Origin: Micromonospora echinofusca
Lineage (GTDB): Bacteria > Actinomycetota > Actinomycetes > Mycobacteriales > Micromonosporaceae
Direction: 5' to 3'
DNA length: 64,000 bases
NCBI RefSeq assembly: GCF_900091445.1
Contig: NZ_LT607733.1
Coordinates: 1,195,501 to 1,259,500 of the forward strand
Shown piece by piece: positions 16,003 through 25,645 of this stretch. The notes beneath the pieces are model-generated. The model did not search any database. It was not told the origin of the DNA and saw only the letters and a program-made list of their open reading frames with translations. Position numbers and translations under genes: made by a program. Positions within the stretch are counted from its first letter, which is position 1. Every line of letters begins with the position of its first letter.

Positions 16003-17280
16003 TCAGGGCACCGAGCGGATCTTCAGCACCAGCACGCTGCCCAGCACGGTGACCGCCGCGGTGGCCGCGTAGAGCGCGGGATAGCCGCCGAGGTGCACCA
16101 CGAGCGGGGCGGAGATCGCGGGGCCGAGCACCTGTGGGGCCGAGTTGGCGATGTTGATCACGCCGAGGTCCTTGGCCCGGTCGGCGGCGGCGGGCAGGAC
16201 CTGGGTGATGAGCGCGGCGTCCACCGACAGGTAGACGCCGTAGCCGGCGCCGAGCAGCAGCGCGGCGACCACCGCCACCGGCCAGACCGGCGCGACGGCC
16301 AGCAGCAGCGCGGCGACCGCCATGATCCCGCCGGCGGTGATGACGAAGACCTTGCGCCGGCCGGAGCGGTCCGACAGCCGGCCGGCCACCACGGCCGTGG
16401 CCGCGAGGCCGGCCGTGTAGAGCAGGATCAGCACCAGCAGGCCGCTCTCGGGGTCGGGGTGGCGCACCTCGTCGGTGAGGAAGTAGAGCAGGTAGAGGGT
16501 GCCGAGGGCGTTGCCGAGCTGCACCAGGAAGCGGGTGATCCAGGCCCAGCCGAAGTCGGGGTGCCGGCGCGGCGAGACCCACATCGAGGCGAGCAGGGCG
16601 CGCCAGCGCAGCGCCGGGCGGTGCGCCCGGGGCAGCGGGTCGTCGGCGGTGAGCAGCGCGAACGGCAGCGCCAGCAGCAGCACGGCGACCGCCATCGTGG
16701 CGTAGCCGGCGGCGGTGCCGCTCACCACGGCGGTCACCAGCACCACGCCGAGCACCAGTCCCAGCGCCTGGGGGATGCCGACCCAGCCGGAGACGCCGCC
16801 GCGCTGGGCGACCGGCACCCGGTCCGGCACGGCGGCGGTCAGGCTGGCCAGCATCGCGTTGAAGCAGACCTGCGCGGCCACCCAGCCGAGGGCGACCCCG
16901 GCGACGGTGCGCTGCTGCGCGAGCAGCACCAGGGCCGCCGCGCCGAGCAGCGCCCCGCCGGCGGTCCACACGTGCCGGCGGCCGAACTCCCGCCCGGCCA
17001 GCCGCAGGCAGGTGCGGTCCGACAGCGCCCCGGCGAGGGGGTTGGCGAGCACCGCGGCGAGCGCGCCGAGGCCGGTGACCACGGCGAGCGCGGTCTCCTT
17101 GTCGGCCGGCGCGATCCGCTCCAACTGCTGCGGCAGCAGCACCTGGATGGGCGTGAAGAACGCCATCCAGACCCCGAGGTTCGCGGCGAAGATCAGCGCG
17201 ATCCAGCCCCGCCGGACCGGCACGGTCGGCTCGGCGAGCGCCGCCGGCAGCGACGCCGGCGTCGGGTCGACGGTGGTCAC
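16003..17280 (-). CDS. MFS transporter, probable sugar permease
   Basis: The 425-residue protein has about twelve hydrophobic segments, with MFS loop motifs ([19 protein letters not shown] between TM2 and TM3, and [14 protein letters not shown] in the second half). The GTG start overlaps the stop of the beta-glucosidase gene by 4 bases, so the two form one operon. The layout fits an oligosaccharide transporter of the GPH/MFS type that imports the glucosidase's substrate, or an exporter of its product. Substrate is inferred only from context. Confidence 0.85.
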   Translation of the reverse strand: MTTVDPTPASLPAALAEPTVPVRRGWIALIFAANLGVWMAFFTPIQVLLPQQLERIAPADKETALAVVTGLGALAAVLANPLAGALSDRTCLRLAGREFGRRHVWTAGGALLGAAALVLLAQQRTVAGVALGWVAAQVCFNAMLASLTAAVPDRVPVAQRGGVSGWVGIPQALGLVLGVVLVTAVVSGTAAGYATMAVAVLLLALPFALLTADDPLPRAHRPALRWRALLASMWVSPRRHPDFGWAWITRFLVQLGNALGTLYLLYFLTDEVRHPDPESGLLVLILLYTAGLAATAVVAGRLSDRSGRRKVFVITAGGIMAVAALLLAVAPVWPVAVVAALLLGAGYGVYLSVDAALITQVLPAAADRAKDLGVINIANSAPQVLGPAISAPLVVHLGGYPALYAATAAVTVLGSVLVLKIRSVP

Positions 17281-18608
17281 GGCCGGGCGATCAGGTCGCG
17301 CAGCCAGGCGTACGAGGACTTGGGCGTACGGAGCTGGGTGTCGAAGTCGACGTGCACCAGGCCGAAGCGCTTGGTGAAGCCCTCCGCCCACTCCCAGTTG
17401 TCCAGCAGCGACCAGACGAAGTAGCCGGTGACGTCCACGCCCTCGGCCATCGCCGCCCGTACCGCGCGCAGGTGCCCGTCGAGATAGGCGATGCGCTGCG
17501 GGTCGTGCACCCGGCCGTCGGCGTCGGGCGCGTCGTCGTACGCGCAGCCGCTCTCGGTGATCTGGATCGGCGGCAGGTCGTCGGCGTACGTGCGGTGCAG
17601 CCAGCCGAGCAGCTCGTGCAGCCCGTCGGGGGCGACCGGCCAGTCGAAGGCGGTGCGCGGGTATCCGTCGAGCGGCACGAACTCGAACGGCAGGGGCGAG
17701 CCCTCCCGCGGGGCGCGTACGCCGGTGGGGTTGTAGTAGTTGACGCCCAGCACGTCGATCGGCGCGGCGATCACGTCGAGGTCGCCGGCGTGCACCGCGC
17801 TCGTGTCGAAGCCCAGCCGGGCGGGGTAGCCCCGGCCGAACAGCGGGTCGGTGAAGAGGCGGTTGTGCAGCGCCTCGTACGCCGCGGCGGCCGCCCGGTC
17901 GGCGGCGCCGTCGCCGGCCGCCCGCACGGGCGAGTAGTTGTTGGCGATGGCCACCGGGCTCGTGGTGCGCGCCCGCAGCGCGGCGACGGCGAGACCGTGG
18001 CCGAGGAGTTGGTGGTGGGCCACCGGGAAGGCGTCGAAGAGCAGCGTCCGGCCGGGGGCGTGCTCGCCCGTGCCATGGCCGAGGCTCATGTGGATGAACG
18101 GCTCGTTCAGGGTGATCCAGAGCTTCACCCGGTCGCCGAGCCGGGCGGCGGTCGCGTCGGCGTACTCGGCGAAGCGGTGGGCGGTGTCGCGGTTCAGCCA
18201 GCCGCCCGCGTCCTCGAGGGCCTGGGGCAGGTCCCAATGGAAGAGCGTGGCGACGGGATCGACGCCGTGGGCGAGCAGGTCGTCGACGAGCCGGTCGTAG
18301 AAGTCCAGGCCGCGCGGGTCGACCGGGCCGTCGCCGGTGGGCCGCACCCGGGGCCAGGCGATCGAGAAGCGGTACGCCGAGACGCCCAGCCCGGCCAGCA
18401 GCGCGACGTCCTCGGCGTGCCGGTGGTAGTGGTCGCAGGCCACGTCGCCGGTGCTGCCGTCGGCGATCCGGCCGGGGGAGTGGGCGAAGGTGTCCCAGAT
18501 GGACGCCCCCCGGCCGTTCTCGTCGACGCCGCCCTCGATCTGGTAGGCGGAGGTGGACACTCCCCAGCGGAATCCGGCGGGGAACTCGGGCATCGCTGCG
18601 GTCGACAT
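17277..18608 (-). CDS. Glycoside hydrolase family 1 beta-glucosidase
   Basis: This 443-residue cytoplasmic enzyme has all GH1 landmarks: [15 protein letters not shown] at the N-terminus, acid/base Glu169 in TLNEP, nucleophile Glu352 in ITESG (usually ITENG) and the aglycone-site [12 protein letters not shown]. It hydrolyses beta-glucosides such as cellobiose. No signal peptide is present, so the substrate must be imported, probably by the coupled MFS transporter. A GGGAGGGC ribosome site precedes ATG 18608. No LacI-type regulator is adjacent. Confidence 0.94.
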   Translation of the reverse strand: MSTAAMPEFPAGFRWGVSTSAYQIEGGVDENGRGASIWDTFAHSPGRIADGSTGDVACDHYHRHAEDVALLAGLGVSAYRFSIAWPRVRPTGDGPVDPRGLDFYDRLVDDLLAHGVDPVATLFHWDLPQALEDAGGWLNRDTAHRFAEYADATAARLGDRVKLWITLNEPFIHMSLGHGTGEHAPGRTLLFDAFPVAHHQLLGHGLAVAALRARTTSPVAIANNYSPVRAAGDGAADRAAAAAYEALHNRLFTDPLFGRGYPARLGFDTSAVHAGDLDVIAAPIDVLGVNYYNPTGVRAPREGSPLPFEFVPLDGYPRTAFDWPVAPDGLHELLGWLHRTYADDLPPIQITESGCAYDDAPDADGRVHDPQRIAYLDGHLRAVRAAMAEGVDVTGYFVWSLLDNWEWAEGFTKRFGLVHVDFDTQLRTPKSSYAWLRDLIARP

Positions 18609-18793
18609 GCGCCCTCCCGGCGTACGTGAATCGTGTTCGCGACTCTAGAGCGCCGTCGATCGATGCGCCATAGGCCTTCCCGCGCCGCAGCGCAATGGAT
18701 TTCGGCGTGTCTTTTCCGAACCCGTCCAGGTACGTCCGAATTTGCGCATAGAGTGCCGATATCGTGGGATGTCCTCACTGGAGGAAGACGGAA

Positions 18794-19240
18794 ATGATCC
18801 TCGTGGAACGCAGTGCGCACGTGATGGCGCCGATGGAAGCGGTCTGGGACGTCGTGCAGCGGGCCGAGCAGTTGCCGGCCTGGCTGGCGGGGGTCCGCGC
18901 GGCCGAGGTGCTCTCGGGAGAGGGCTTCGGGCGCCGACAACTCGTCCAGGCCGGACGTGGCGCGGCGCATGAGGCCGAGGTGATCGCCTACCAGGAGCCG
19001 ACCCTGATCGGCTGGCGTGAACGCGCCAAGGGCGCCGGTGCCCGGGCGGAGGCGCGCACCGAGATCTACGTCCAGCTCACCGCGGACGAGGAGGAGGGCG
19101 GGACGATCGTGCGACTCATCGTCGTACGCTGGCCGGCCGGTCCGGTCAAGGCCGCCCTGCTCCGCCTCGGCCTGCGCAGGGTCGGCGCCGACCTGGAGGA
19201 CTCGCTCGCCCGGCTGACCGATCTGGCCGCCGTCGGCTGA
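18794..19240 (+). CDS. SRPBCC (START-like) family protein
   Basis: This 148-residue protein follows the polyketide cyclase/START-like pattern: N-terminal VERSAHVMAPMEAVWDVVQ, then RAEQLPAWLAGV, a central beta sheet and a long C-terminal helix VGADLEDSLARLTDL. The start ATG 18794 is preceded by GGAGGAAG. Such proteins bind hydrophobic ligands, but no specific role can be given. A strong bidirectional terminator separates it from convergent aceE. Confidence 0.8.
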   Translation: MILVERSAHVMAPMEAVWDVVQRAEQLPAWLAGVRAAEVLSGEGFGRRQLVQAGRGAAHEAEVIAYQEPTLIGWRERAKGAGARAEARTEIYVQLTADEEEGGTIVRLIVVRWPAGPVKAALLRLGLRRVGADLEDSLARLTDLAAVG

Positions 19241-19368
19241 GCCGGGCACGTCCTGGCGTCACCCGCGACGGCGGTGGCCCGGTGTCCCCGCCAGGGACCC
19301 CCGGGACCACCGCCGTTCCGCTTCATGCGCCGCCACGGCCCGGGGTGCCCCACGGGCCCGACCGGCGA

Positions 19369-19406
19369 CGACGAAGGGCCCGGCACCCGCGCCGGGCCCT
19401 TCGTCG
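19369..19406. terminator. Bidirectional terminator between SRPBCC gene and aceE
   Basis: A perfect 16-bp stem (CGACGAAGGGCCCGGC with its complement) with loop ACCCGC lies 8 bases beyond the aceE stop and serves both converging genes. Confidence 0.88.
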
Positions 19407-19414
19407 CGTACGTC

Positions 19415-22159
19415 CTAGCTGTCGCCGCCGGTCTCGCCGACCGGGGCCGCGTTCACGTCCTCGATGGCGTACTTCTTGGCCGCCTCGGCCGGCACGTTCG
19501 CCGGCACCGTGCCGCGCAGGGCCAACTGCCGCAGCGTCGCGACCACCACCGACTCGGCGTCGACGTGGAAGTGCCGGCGCAGGGCGTGCCGGGTGTCCGA
19601 CATGCCGAAGCCGTCCGTGCCGAGCGAGGTGTAGTCGCCGGGCACCCAGCGGGCGATCAGGTCCGGCACCGCGCGCATCCAGTCGCTGACCGCGACCTTC
19701 GGGCCCTCGGCGTCGGCCAGCTTCTGCTGGATGTACGGCACCCGCTGGTCACCGCCCGGGTTGAGCAGGTTGTGCTCCTCGCACTGCACCGCGTCGCGGC
19801 GCAGCTCCGTCCAGGAGGTCACCGACCAGACGTCGGCGGCCACGCCCCAGTCCTGGGCCAGCAGCTGCTGCGCCTTCAGCGCCCACTGCATGCCGGTGCC
19901 CGAGGCGAGCACGTTGGCCTTCGGCGCGTCGTCGCCCACCGAGGGGGCGGGGGAGTAGCGGTAGATGCCCTTGAGCACACCCTCGACGTCCACCCCCTCC
20001 GGCTCCGCCGGCTGGAGGATCGGCTCGTTGTAGATCGTCAGGTAGTAGAAGACGTTCTCCTGCGCCTCGCCGTACATGCGGTGCAGGCCGTTCTCCACGA
20101 TGTGCGCGATCTCGAACGCGAACGCCGGGTCGTAAGCGACCACCGCCGGGTTGGTGGCGGCGATCAGCAGCGAGTGGCCGTCCTCGTGCTGGAGCCCCTC
20201 GCCGTTGAGCGTGGTCCGGCCGGCGGTGGCGCCGAGCAGGAAGCCCCGCGCCATCTGGTCGGCGGCGGCCCACAGCCCGTCGGCGGTGCGCTGGAACCCG
20301 AACATCGAGTAGAAGATGTACATCGGGATCATCGGCTCGTCGTGGGTGGCGTACGCCGAGCCCGCCGCCGTGAACGAGGCGACCGAGCCGGCCTCGTTGA
20401 TCCCCTCGTGCAGGATCTGCCCGGTGGTGGACTCCTTGTACGACAGGAACAGCTCCCGGTCGACCGAGGTGTAGCGCTGGCCGTGCGGCGAGTAGATCTT
20501 CTGCGTGGGGAAGAGCGAGTCCATGCCGAAGGTGCGGGCCTCGTCCGGGATGATCGGCACCCAGCGCTTGCCGAACTCCTTGTCCTTCATCACGTCCTTG
20601 AGCAGGCGGACGAAGGCCATCGTGGTGGCCACCTTCTGCTTGCCGGAGCCGCGCTTGACGTCGGCGAAGCGCTCCGGGCCGGGGATGGCCAGCCGCTTCT
20701 GCCCCCGCCGCCGCGACGGCAGGTAGCCGCCGAGCTGCTGGCGCCGCTCCTTGAGGTAGGCGATCTCGTCGGACTTCTCGCCCGGCGTGTAGTACGGCGG
20801 CAGGTAGGGGTTGTCCTCCAGCGCCTTGTCCGGGATGTCCAGGTAGAGGCGGTCGCGGAAGGTCTTCAGGTCCTCCAGCGTCAGCTTCTTCATCTGGTGC
20901 GTGGCGTTGCGGCCCTCGAAGTGCGAGCCCAGCGTCCAGCCCTTGATCGTCTTGGCCAGGATGACGGTCGGCTGACCGGTGTGCTCCATCGCCGCCTTGT
21001 AGGCCGCGTAGAGCTTTCGGTAGTCGTGCCCGCCCCGCTTGAGGTTCCAGATCTCGTCGTCGCTGAGGTCCTCGACCATCTTGCGGGTCCGCTGGTCGCG
21101 GCCGAAGAAGTGCTCCCGGACGTACGCCCCGGACTCCGCCTTGTAGGTCTGGTAGTCACCGTCGGGCGTGGTGTTCATCAGGTTGACCAGCGCGCCGTCG
21201 GTGTCCGCGGCGAGCAGCGGGTCCCACTCGCGGCCCCAGACCACCTTGATGACGTTCCAGCCGGCGCCCCGGAAGAACGCCTCCAGCTCCTGCATGACCT
21301 TGCCGTTGCCGCGCACCGGCCCGTCGAGCCGCTGGAGGTTGCAGTTGATCACGAAGGTGAGGTTGTCCAGCTCCTCGCGGGCCGCCACGCCGATCGCGCC
21401 GAGCGTCTCGGGCTCGTCCATCTCGCCGTCGCCCAGGTACGCCCACACGTGCTGGTCCGAGGTGTCCTTGATGCCCCGGTGGTGCAGGTAGCGGTTGAAC
21501 CGCGCCTGGTAGATCGCGTTCAGCCCGCCCAGGCCCATCGAGACCGTGGGGAACTCCCAGAAGTCCGGCATGAGCCGCGGGTGCGGGTACGACGGCAGGC
21601 CGCCGCCCGGGTGTGACAGCTCCTGGCGGAACCCGTCGAGCTGGTGCTCGGTCAGCCGCCCCTCCAGGAACGCCCTGGCGTACATGCCGGGGGAGGCGTG
21701 GCCCTGGTAGAAGATGTGGTCGCCGCCGCCCGGGTGGTCCTTGCCGCGGAAGAAGTGGTTGAAGCCCACCTCGTAGAGCGAGGCCGAGCTGGCGAAGGTG
21801 GAGATGTGCCCGCCGACGCCGATCTCGGGGCGCTGCGCCCGGTGCACCAGCATGGCCGCGTTCCACCGCACGTACGCCCGGATCCGCCGTTCCACGTGCT
21901 CGTCACCCGGGAACCACGGTTCGCGCTCCGGCGGGATGGTGTTGATGTAGTCGGTGGTGGTCAGCGACGGCACCCCGACCTGGCGCTCGCGGGCCCGCTC
22001 CAGCAGGCGCAGCATGACGTAGCGGGCGCGTTTGGTCCCGCGCTCGTCGATGACACCGTCGAGCGACTCGACCCATTCGCTGGTCTCTTCAGGGTCGATG
22101 TCCGGAAGCTGGCTCGGCAGACCAGCGGTGATCACCGGGCGCTTGCGTTCCGTAGCCAC
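19415..22159 (-). CDS. aceE: Pyruvate dehydrogenase E1 component, homodimeric
   Basis: The 914-residue E1 enzyme decarboxylates pyruvate with thiamine pyrophosphate and passes acetyl to lipoyl E2. The ThDP motif is clear ([20 protein letters not shown], ending at NCN). [20 protein letters not shown] and [19 protein letters not shown] are typical of AceE. Length matches the family (~890-920). The GTG start at 22159 follows GAGGGAACGCC. AceE neighbours the fas genes in Mycobacterium too, linking acetyl-CoA supply to fatty-acid synthesis. The E2/E3 partners are not in the window. Confidence 0.96.
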   Translation of the reverse strand: MATERKRPVITAGLPSQLPDIDPEETSEWVESLDGVIDERGTKRARYVMLRLLERARERQVGVPSLTTTDYINTIPPEREPWFPGDEHVERRIRAYVRWNAAMLVHRAQRPEIGVGGHISTFASSASLYEVGFNHFFRGKDHPGGGDHIFYQGHASPGMYARAFLEGRLTEHQLDGFRQELSHPGGGLPSYPHPRLMPDFWEFPTVSMGLGGLNAIYQARFNRYLHHRGIKDTSDQHVWAYLGDGEMDEPETLGAIGVAAREELDNLTFVINCNLQRLDGPVRGNGKVMQELEAFFRGAGWNVIKVVWGREWDPLLAADTDGALVNLMNTTPDGDYQTYKAESGAYVREHFFGRDQRTRKMVEDLSDDEIWNLKRGGHDYRKLYAAYKAAMEHTGQPTVILAKTIKGWTLGSHFEGRNATHQMKKLTLEDLKTFRDRLYLDIPDKALEDNPYLPPYYTPGEKSDEIAYLKERRQQLGGYLPSRRRGQKRLAIPGPERFADVKRGSGKQKVATTMAFVRLLKDVMKDKEFGKRWVPIIPDEARTFGMDSLFPTQKIYSPHGQRYTSVDRELFLSYKESTTGQILHEGINEAGSVASFTAAGSAYATHDEPMIPMYIFYSMFGFQRTADGLWAAADQMARGFLLGATAGRTTLNGEGLQHEDGHSLLIAATNPAVVAYDPAFAFEIAHIVENGLHRMYGEAQENVFYYLTIYNEPILQPAEPEGVDVEGVLKGIYRYSPAPSVGDDAPKANVLASGTGMQWALKAQQLLAQDWGVAADVWSVTSWTELRRDAVQCEEHNLLNPGGDQRVPYIQQKLADAEGPKVAVSDWMRAVPDLIARWVPGDYTSLGTDGFGMSDTRHALRRHFHVDAESVVVATLRQLALRGTVPANVPAEAAKKYAIEDVNAAPVGETGGDS

Positions 22160-22344
22160 AGGCGTTCCCTCGGTTCTGTGTGGGATAGGTCTCTAGCGCC
22201 ATCCTGCCCCCTGGTGGCACCCGCCGTCACGCCCACCGCCCGGAGACGCGACGCGCGACACAGGTACCCGTCGGTAACTTTGCGCAACCGGCCAGGCCGG
22301 TGGGAGCTGGGCGGCCGGCTACCGCCTCGGGCAGAATGCGTCGT

Positions 22345-22749
22345 ATGCGCAGTGAGGTGATCACCGTCCAGACCGGGGCCCGGCCCACCGTCCGGGACAT
22401 CACGGCGGAGGCCGAGCGGTTCGTCTCCGGGCAGGGCGACGGCCTGCTGCACGTCTTCGTGCCGCACGCCACCGCCGGACTGGCGATCATCGAGACCGGC
22501 TCGGGCTCCGACGACGACCTGCTCGCCGCGCTCGACGACCTGCTGCCCACCGACGACCGCTGGCGGCACCGGCACGGCTCGCCCGGGCACGGGCGCGACC
22601 ACGTGCTGCCGGCCTTCGTCCCCCCGTACGCGACGCTGCCGGTGGTCGACGGCCGGCTGGCGCTGGGCACCTGGCAGTCGGTCTGCCTGGTCGACCCCAA
22701 CGGTGACAACCCCACCCGCAGCGTCCGCTTCTCGTTCCTGCCCGGCTGA
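22345..22749 (+). CDS. YjbQ/UPF0047 family protein
   Basis: The ~134-residue protein has the family core GLLHVFVPHATAGLAIIETG, DDLLPTDDRWRHRHGSPGHG and ALGTWQSVCLVDPNG; the conserved His residues are metal or ligand positions. Some members show weak thiamine-phosphate synthase activity, but the physiological role is unsettled. In-frame ATG codons at 22336 and 22345 are both possible; I chose 22345 because MRSEVITVQTG aligns with the usual family start. It diverges from aceE. Confidence 0.87.
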   Translation: MRSEVITVQTGARPTVRDITAEAERFVSGQGDGLLHVFVPHATAGLAIIETGSGSDDDLLAALDDLLPTDDRWRHRHGSPGHGRDHVLPAFVPPYATLPVVDGRLALGTWQSVCLVDPNGDNPTRSVRFSFLPG

Positions 22750-22808
22750 CGGCGCGTCCCGAGCCGCCCGGTCGGACCGCGACGGCGCCGCCCGTTCCGC
22801 GCTTCGGG

Positions 22809-23606
22809 TCAGACCGCCACGTCGCGCCGGGCGAAGGTGACCGCGCCGACGGCGGCCAGCGCCACGGTGGCGCCGGCGAGCAGCAGCGCCCCGACCGGCT
22901 GCACGCCGTCGAGCAGCGGCGAGCCGCCCAGGTACCAGTGGAACGGGGACAGCTCCCGCGCCCAGGCCAGCCCCTGCACCTGGGGCAGGACCGAGTTCGC
23001 CAGGTAGCCGAGCACGGCCACCGCGGCGCTGACGCCGAGCGCCACGGCCCGCCGCCCGGTGGCCGCGCCGACGGCGAAGGCGAGCGCGGCGAAGGCCAGC
23101 CCGAACAGGGCCAGGTGCAGGGTCATCGCCGCGAAGCCGCCGACGCCGATGCCGTCGAACTGCGACGGCCCGCTCAGCGCGACCATCGCCAGGCCGAGCA
23201 GCACGGCCACCGCCACGATGCCGACCGCGACCGCGGCGAGGCGGAGCAGGACCAGCCGGGTCCGGCCGACCGGGTGGGCGAGCACCAGGTCGAGCGTGCC
23301 GGCCTCCTCGTCGCCGGCCACCGCGCGGGCCCCGGCGGCGATGGCGAACACGGCGACCAGCAGCGGCACCAGCAGGCCGTACACGGCGCTGCCGAGGTAG
23401 CCGGCGGCGCTGGTGAGGTCGCTGTAGTTGAACGCCTCCAGCAGCCCCTCCGGGTAAGCCTCCAACGCCTTCGTCATCTCCGGCGTCTGCATCGTCGGCC
23501 AGAAAGAGGCGTACATCGCCCCGACCGCGACGATCGACACGGTCCAGCCGAACAGCGACCGGCGCGCGTCGTAGAGGGCCTTGGTGAACGGGTCACGCAG
23601 CAGCAC
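22809..23606 (-). CDS. ABC-2 type transporter permease
   Basis: The 265-residue membrane protein has six hydrophobic segments, beginning LLRDPFTKALYDARRSLFGW and including a cytosolic loop with GARAVAGDEEAGTLDLVLAH, a motif shared by ABC-2 permeases. It overlaps the ATPase gene by 14 bases and is the third gene of a regulator-ATPase-permease unit. The complex probably exports a hydrophobic compound or peptide; substrate unknown. Confidence 0.88.
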   Translation of the reverse strand: MLLRDPFTKALYDARRSLFGWTVSIVAVGAMYASFWPTMQTPEMTKALEAYPEGLLEAFNYSDLTSAAGYLGSAVYGLLVPLLVAVFAIAAGARAVAGDEEAGTLDLVLAHPVGRTRLVLLRLAAVAVGIVAVAVLLGLAMVALSGPSQFDGIGVGGFAAMTLHLALFGLAFAALAFAVGAATGRRAVALGVSAAVAVLGYLANSVLPQVQGLAWARELSPFHWYLGGSPLLDGVQPVGALLLAGATVALAAVGAVTFARRDVAV

Positions 23607-24504
23607 GGACGGACTCCTCGCGCGAGTAGTAGCCGAAGAACAACTCCTCGAGATCGGGCTCCTCGGAGAGCAGCCCGATCACGGTGTGCCCGGCGGCCGC
23701 CTTGACCAGCGCGTCGGCCCGCCCGTCGAGGCGGCAGCGCAGGGTCGTTCCCGCGACCGTCACCTCGCTCACGCCCGGCAGGGCGGCGAACTCCGCCTCG
23801 GCGACCGGCTCTGCGAAGGTGACCTCCACCCGGCGTACGGCACGCTCGCGCAGCTCCTCGACCCGCGCCACGGTGACCAGCCGGCCCTCGCGGATGATGC
23901 CCACCCGGTCGGCGGCCTGCTGCACCTCGCTCATGACGTGCGAGGACATGAACACCGTCCGGCCGTCGGCGCGCGCCTCCCGCACCAACGACAGGAACTC
24001 CTGCTGGAGGAACGGGTCGAGCCCGCTGGTCGGCTCGTCGAGGATCAGCAGCTCCGGGTCGTGCATGAACGCCTGCACCACGCCGACCTTCTGCCGGTTG
24101 CCCTTGCTGAGCCCTCTGATCCGCCGGCCAAGGTCCAGGTCGAGCCGGGCGGCCAACTCGTCGATCCGGGCCCGGGGCACCCCGCCGCGCAGATTGCCCA
24201 GGTAGGTGAGCAGCTCCCGGGCGCTCTGCCGGCCGTCCACGACGAAGTCGCCGGCCAGGTAGCCGATCCGGCGGCGCAGGGCGACCCCGTCGCGGCGGGG
24301 ATCCGCGCCGAGGACGCTGATCCGGCCGCTGGTCGGGCGGATCAGGTCGAGCAGCAGCCGGATCGTGGTGGACTTGCCGGCTCCGTTGGGACCGAGGAAC
24401 CCGTACACCTCACCGCGCTCGACCCGCAGGTCCAGCCCGGTCAGGCCCCGGTTACGCCCGTAGGTCTTGACCAGGTCGCCGGTCTCGATGGCGGGGTCAG
24501 CCAT
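23593..24504 (-). CDS. ABC transporter ATP-binding protein
   Basis: The 303-residue ATPase has Walker A GPNGAGKST, signature LSKGNRQK (in place of LSGGQ), Walker B LLILDEPTSGLDP and H-loop MSSHVMSEV. A C-terminal extension of ~90 residues is typical of drug/antibiotic exporters (DrrA-like). It overlaps the regulator gene by 8 bases upstream and the permease by 14 bases downstream, so all three should be made together. It is likely repressed by the GbsR/MarR-type regulator encoded first. Confidence 0.93.
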   Translation of the reverse strand: MADPAIETGDLVKTYGRNRGLTGLDLRVERGEVYGFLGPNGAGKSTTIRLLLDLIRPTSGRISVLGADPRRDGVALRRRIGYLAGDFVVDGRQSARELLTYLGNLRGGVPRARIDELAARLDLDLGRRIRGLSKGNRQKVGVVQAFMHDPELLILDEPTSGLDPFLQQEFLSLVREARADGRTVFMSSHVMSEVQQAADRVGIIREGRLVTVARVEELRERAVRRVEVTFAEPVAEAEFAALPGVSEVTVAGTTLRCRLDGRADALVKAAAGHTVIGLLSEEPDLEELFFGYYSREESVRAAA

Positions 24505-24976
24505 CGTTGCCTCCCCTCTTGTCGTATTCGGCCTCGAAGCGTTCGACGAGCTTCGGCACCTCGCGCTCGACGAACGCGTAGAAGTCGCGCATCACCCGCA
24601 GCCGTTCGCTGCCGGGCGCGTCCTCGCCGCCGACGACGGTCAGCCCCTGCTCCATCAGCTGGCGGAACACCCGGAACTTTGCGGCATCGGCGGCGATGCG
24701 GATGATCGCGTCCGGCCTGACCTCGTAGGCGTGCCCCCGGTGGCCCGGCACCGGCACCCGCCGGGCCAGCCCGCTGGTCTCCAACATCCGCATGCCGGTG
24801 CTGACCGAGCCCTTGGAGAGCCCGAGCCCCTCGGCGAGCTGGGCGCTGGTCTGTCCCGGCGGGTCGCAGACGAGCAGCCAGCCGAGCAGCTTGCCGTACG
24901 CCGGTGGTAGGCCGAGCCCGCTCAGCACGACGGCGGCCTCCTCGGCGTAGTGGCGCTGGGCGGACACTTTCGTCAT
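24497..24976 (-). CDS. GbsR/MarR-type transcriptional regulator of the ABC operon
   Basis: This ~159-residue winged helix protein has GLPPAYGKLLGWLLVCDPPG, a recognition region LAEGLGLSKGSVSTGMRMLE and the wing RRVPVPGHRGHAYEV, followed by helices for dimerisation. ATG 24976 is chosen because GAGGA lies just upstream; an in-frame ATG at 25000 lies inside the repeat-rich operator. It is the first gene of the regulator-ATPase-permease operon and probably represses it until a ligand binds. Confidence 0.87.
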   Translation of the reverse strand: MTKVSAQRHYAEEAAVVLSGLGLPPAYGKLLGWLLVCDPPGQTSAQLAEGLGLSKGSVSTGMRMLETSGLARRVPVPGHRGHAYEVRPDAIIRIAADAAKFRVFRQLMEQGLTVVGGEDAPGSERLRVMRDFYAFVEREVPKLVERFEAEYDKRGGNDG

Positions 24977-24990
24977 GGAATCCTCGTTTC

Positions 24991-25017
24991 GAACGTTCAA
25001 TAGGTTCTGAACAGAAC
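24991..25017. promoter_or_regulatory. Operator candidate for the GbsR/MarR regulator
   Basis: The 40 bases upstream of the regulator hold stacked inverted repeats: GAACGTTC (24991-24998), GTTC-T-GAAC (25004-25012) and TTCTG-AA-CAGAA (25005-25016). GAAC/GTTC half-sites recur four times. The position just upstream of the ribosome site fits autoregulation. Binding is inferred. Confidence 0.55.
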
Positions 25018-25114
25018 ATACGCGCGGGTCGCATTCCCGGCAAGGGGTGTCGTGCCGCCGGCAGACCCGTACGGTCCGGGTGCCGAACTATGGGCCGAAA
25101 GTAGGATGTGCGGC

Positions 25115-25594
25115 ATGGCGCAGCACACGGTCCCCGCCACCCCGGCGGATCCCGCCCGCGCGGCGCTGGCGGGCGACGTGGTGCGCCGTATCACGCACAT
25201 CGCCGCCGCGCTGCGCCACCAGCAGGACATGGAGATCGCCGAGCTGGGGCTGACCCCCGCGACCGCACGGGCGCTCCACGAGCTGGACCCCGACCGGCCG
25301 CTGCCGGCCCGCGACCTCGCCGCCGGGCTGGGCTGCGACCGCTCCAACGTGACCGCCCTGGTCGACAAGCTGGAGCGGGCCGGGCTGGTCGAGCGGCACG
25401 CCGACCCCGCCGACCGACGGCAGAAGACGCTGGTGGTGACCGGGCCGGGACGGCAGGTGCGGGCCCGGGTGCAGCAGGTCATGTCGGATTCCCGGCTGCT
25501 CGCCGGGCTCAGCGGGCGGGAGCTGGCGACCCTGCGTGAGCTGGTCTGGAAGGTCTCCGACGGGGGCTGTCCCGAGCGGTGCGACGAGGACTGA
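25115..25594 (+). CDS. MarR-family transcriptional regulator
   Basis: The 159-residue protein has a classic MarR winged helix: [20 protein letters not shown] as recognition region and [20 protein letters not shown] as wing. ATG 25115 lies 8 bases after TAGGA; ATG 25106 is an alternative. The C-terminus is Cys-containing ([10 protein letters not shown]), which could be redox- or metal-sensitive, but that is a guess. It diverges from the ABC operon regulator and stands 51 bases before the 2-oxoacid dehydrogenase gene, which it may control. Confidence 0.85.
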   Translation: MAQHTVPATPADPARAALAGDVVRRITHIAAALRHQQDMEIAELGLTPATARALHELDPDRPLPARDLAAGLGCDRSNVTALVDKLERAGLVERHADPADRRQKTLVVTGPGRQVRARVQQVMSDSRLLAGLSGRELATLRELVWKVSDGGCPERCDED

Positions 25595-25645
25595 CCGACA
25601 CCGCGTCGTTCGTGTCCGAGTGGGCGCGCGGGCCGCTCGTCGGTA

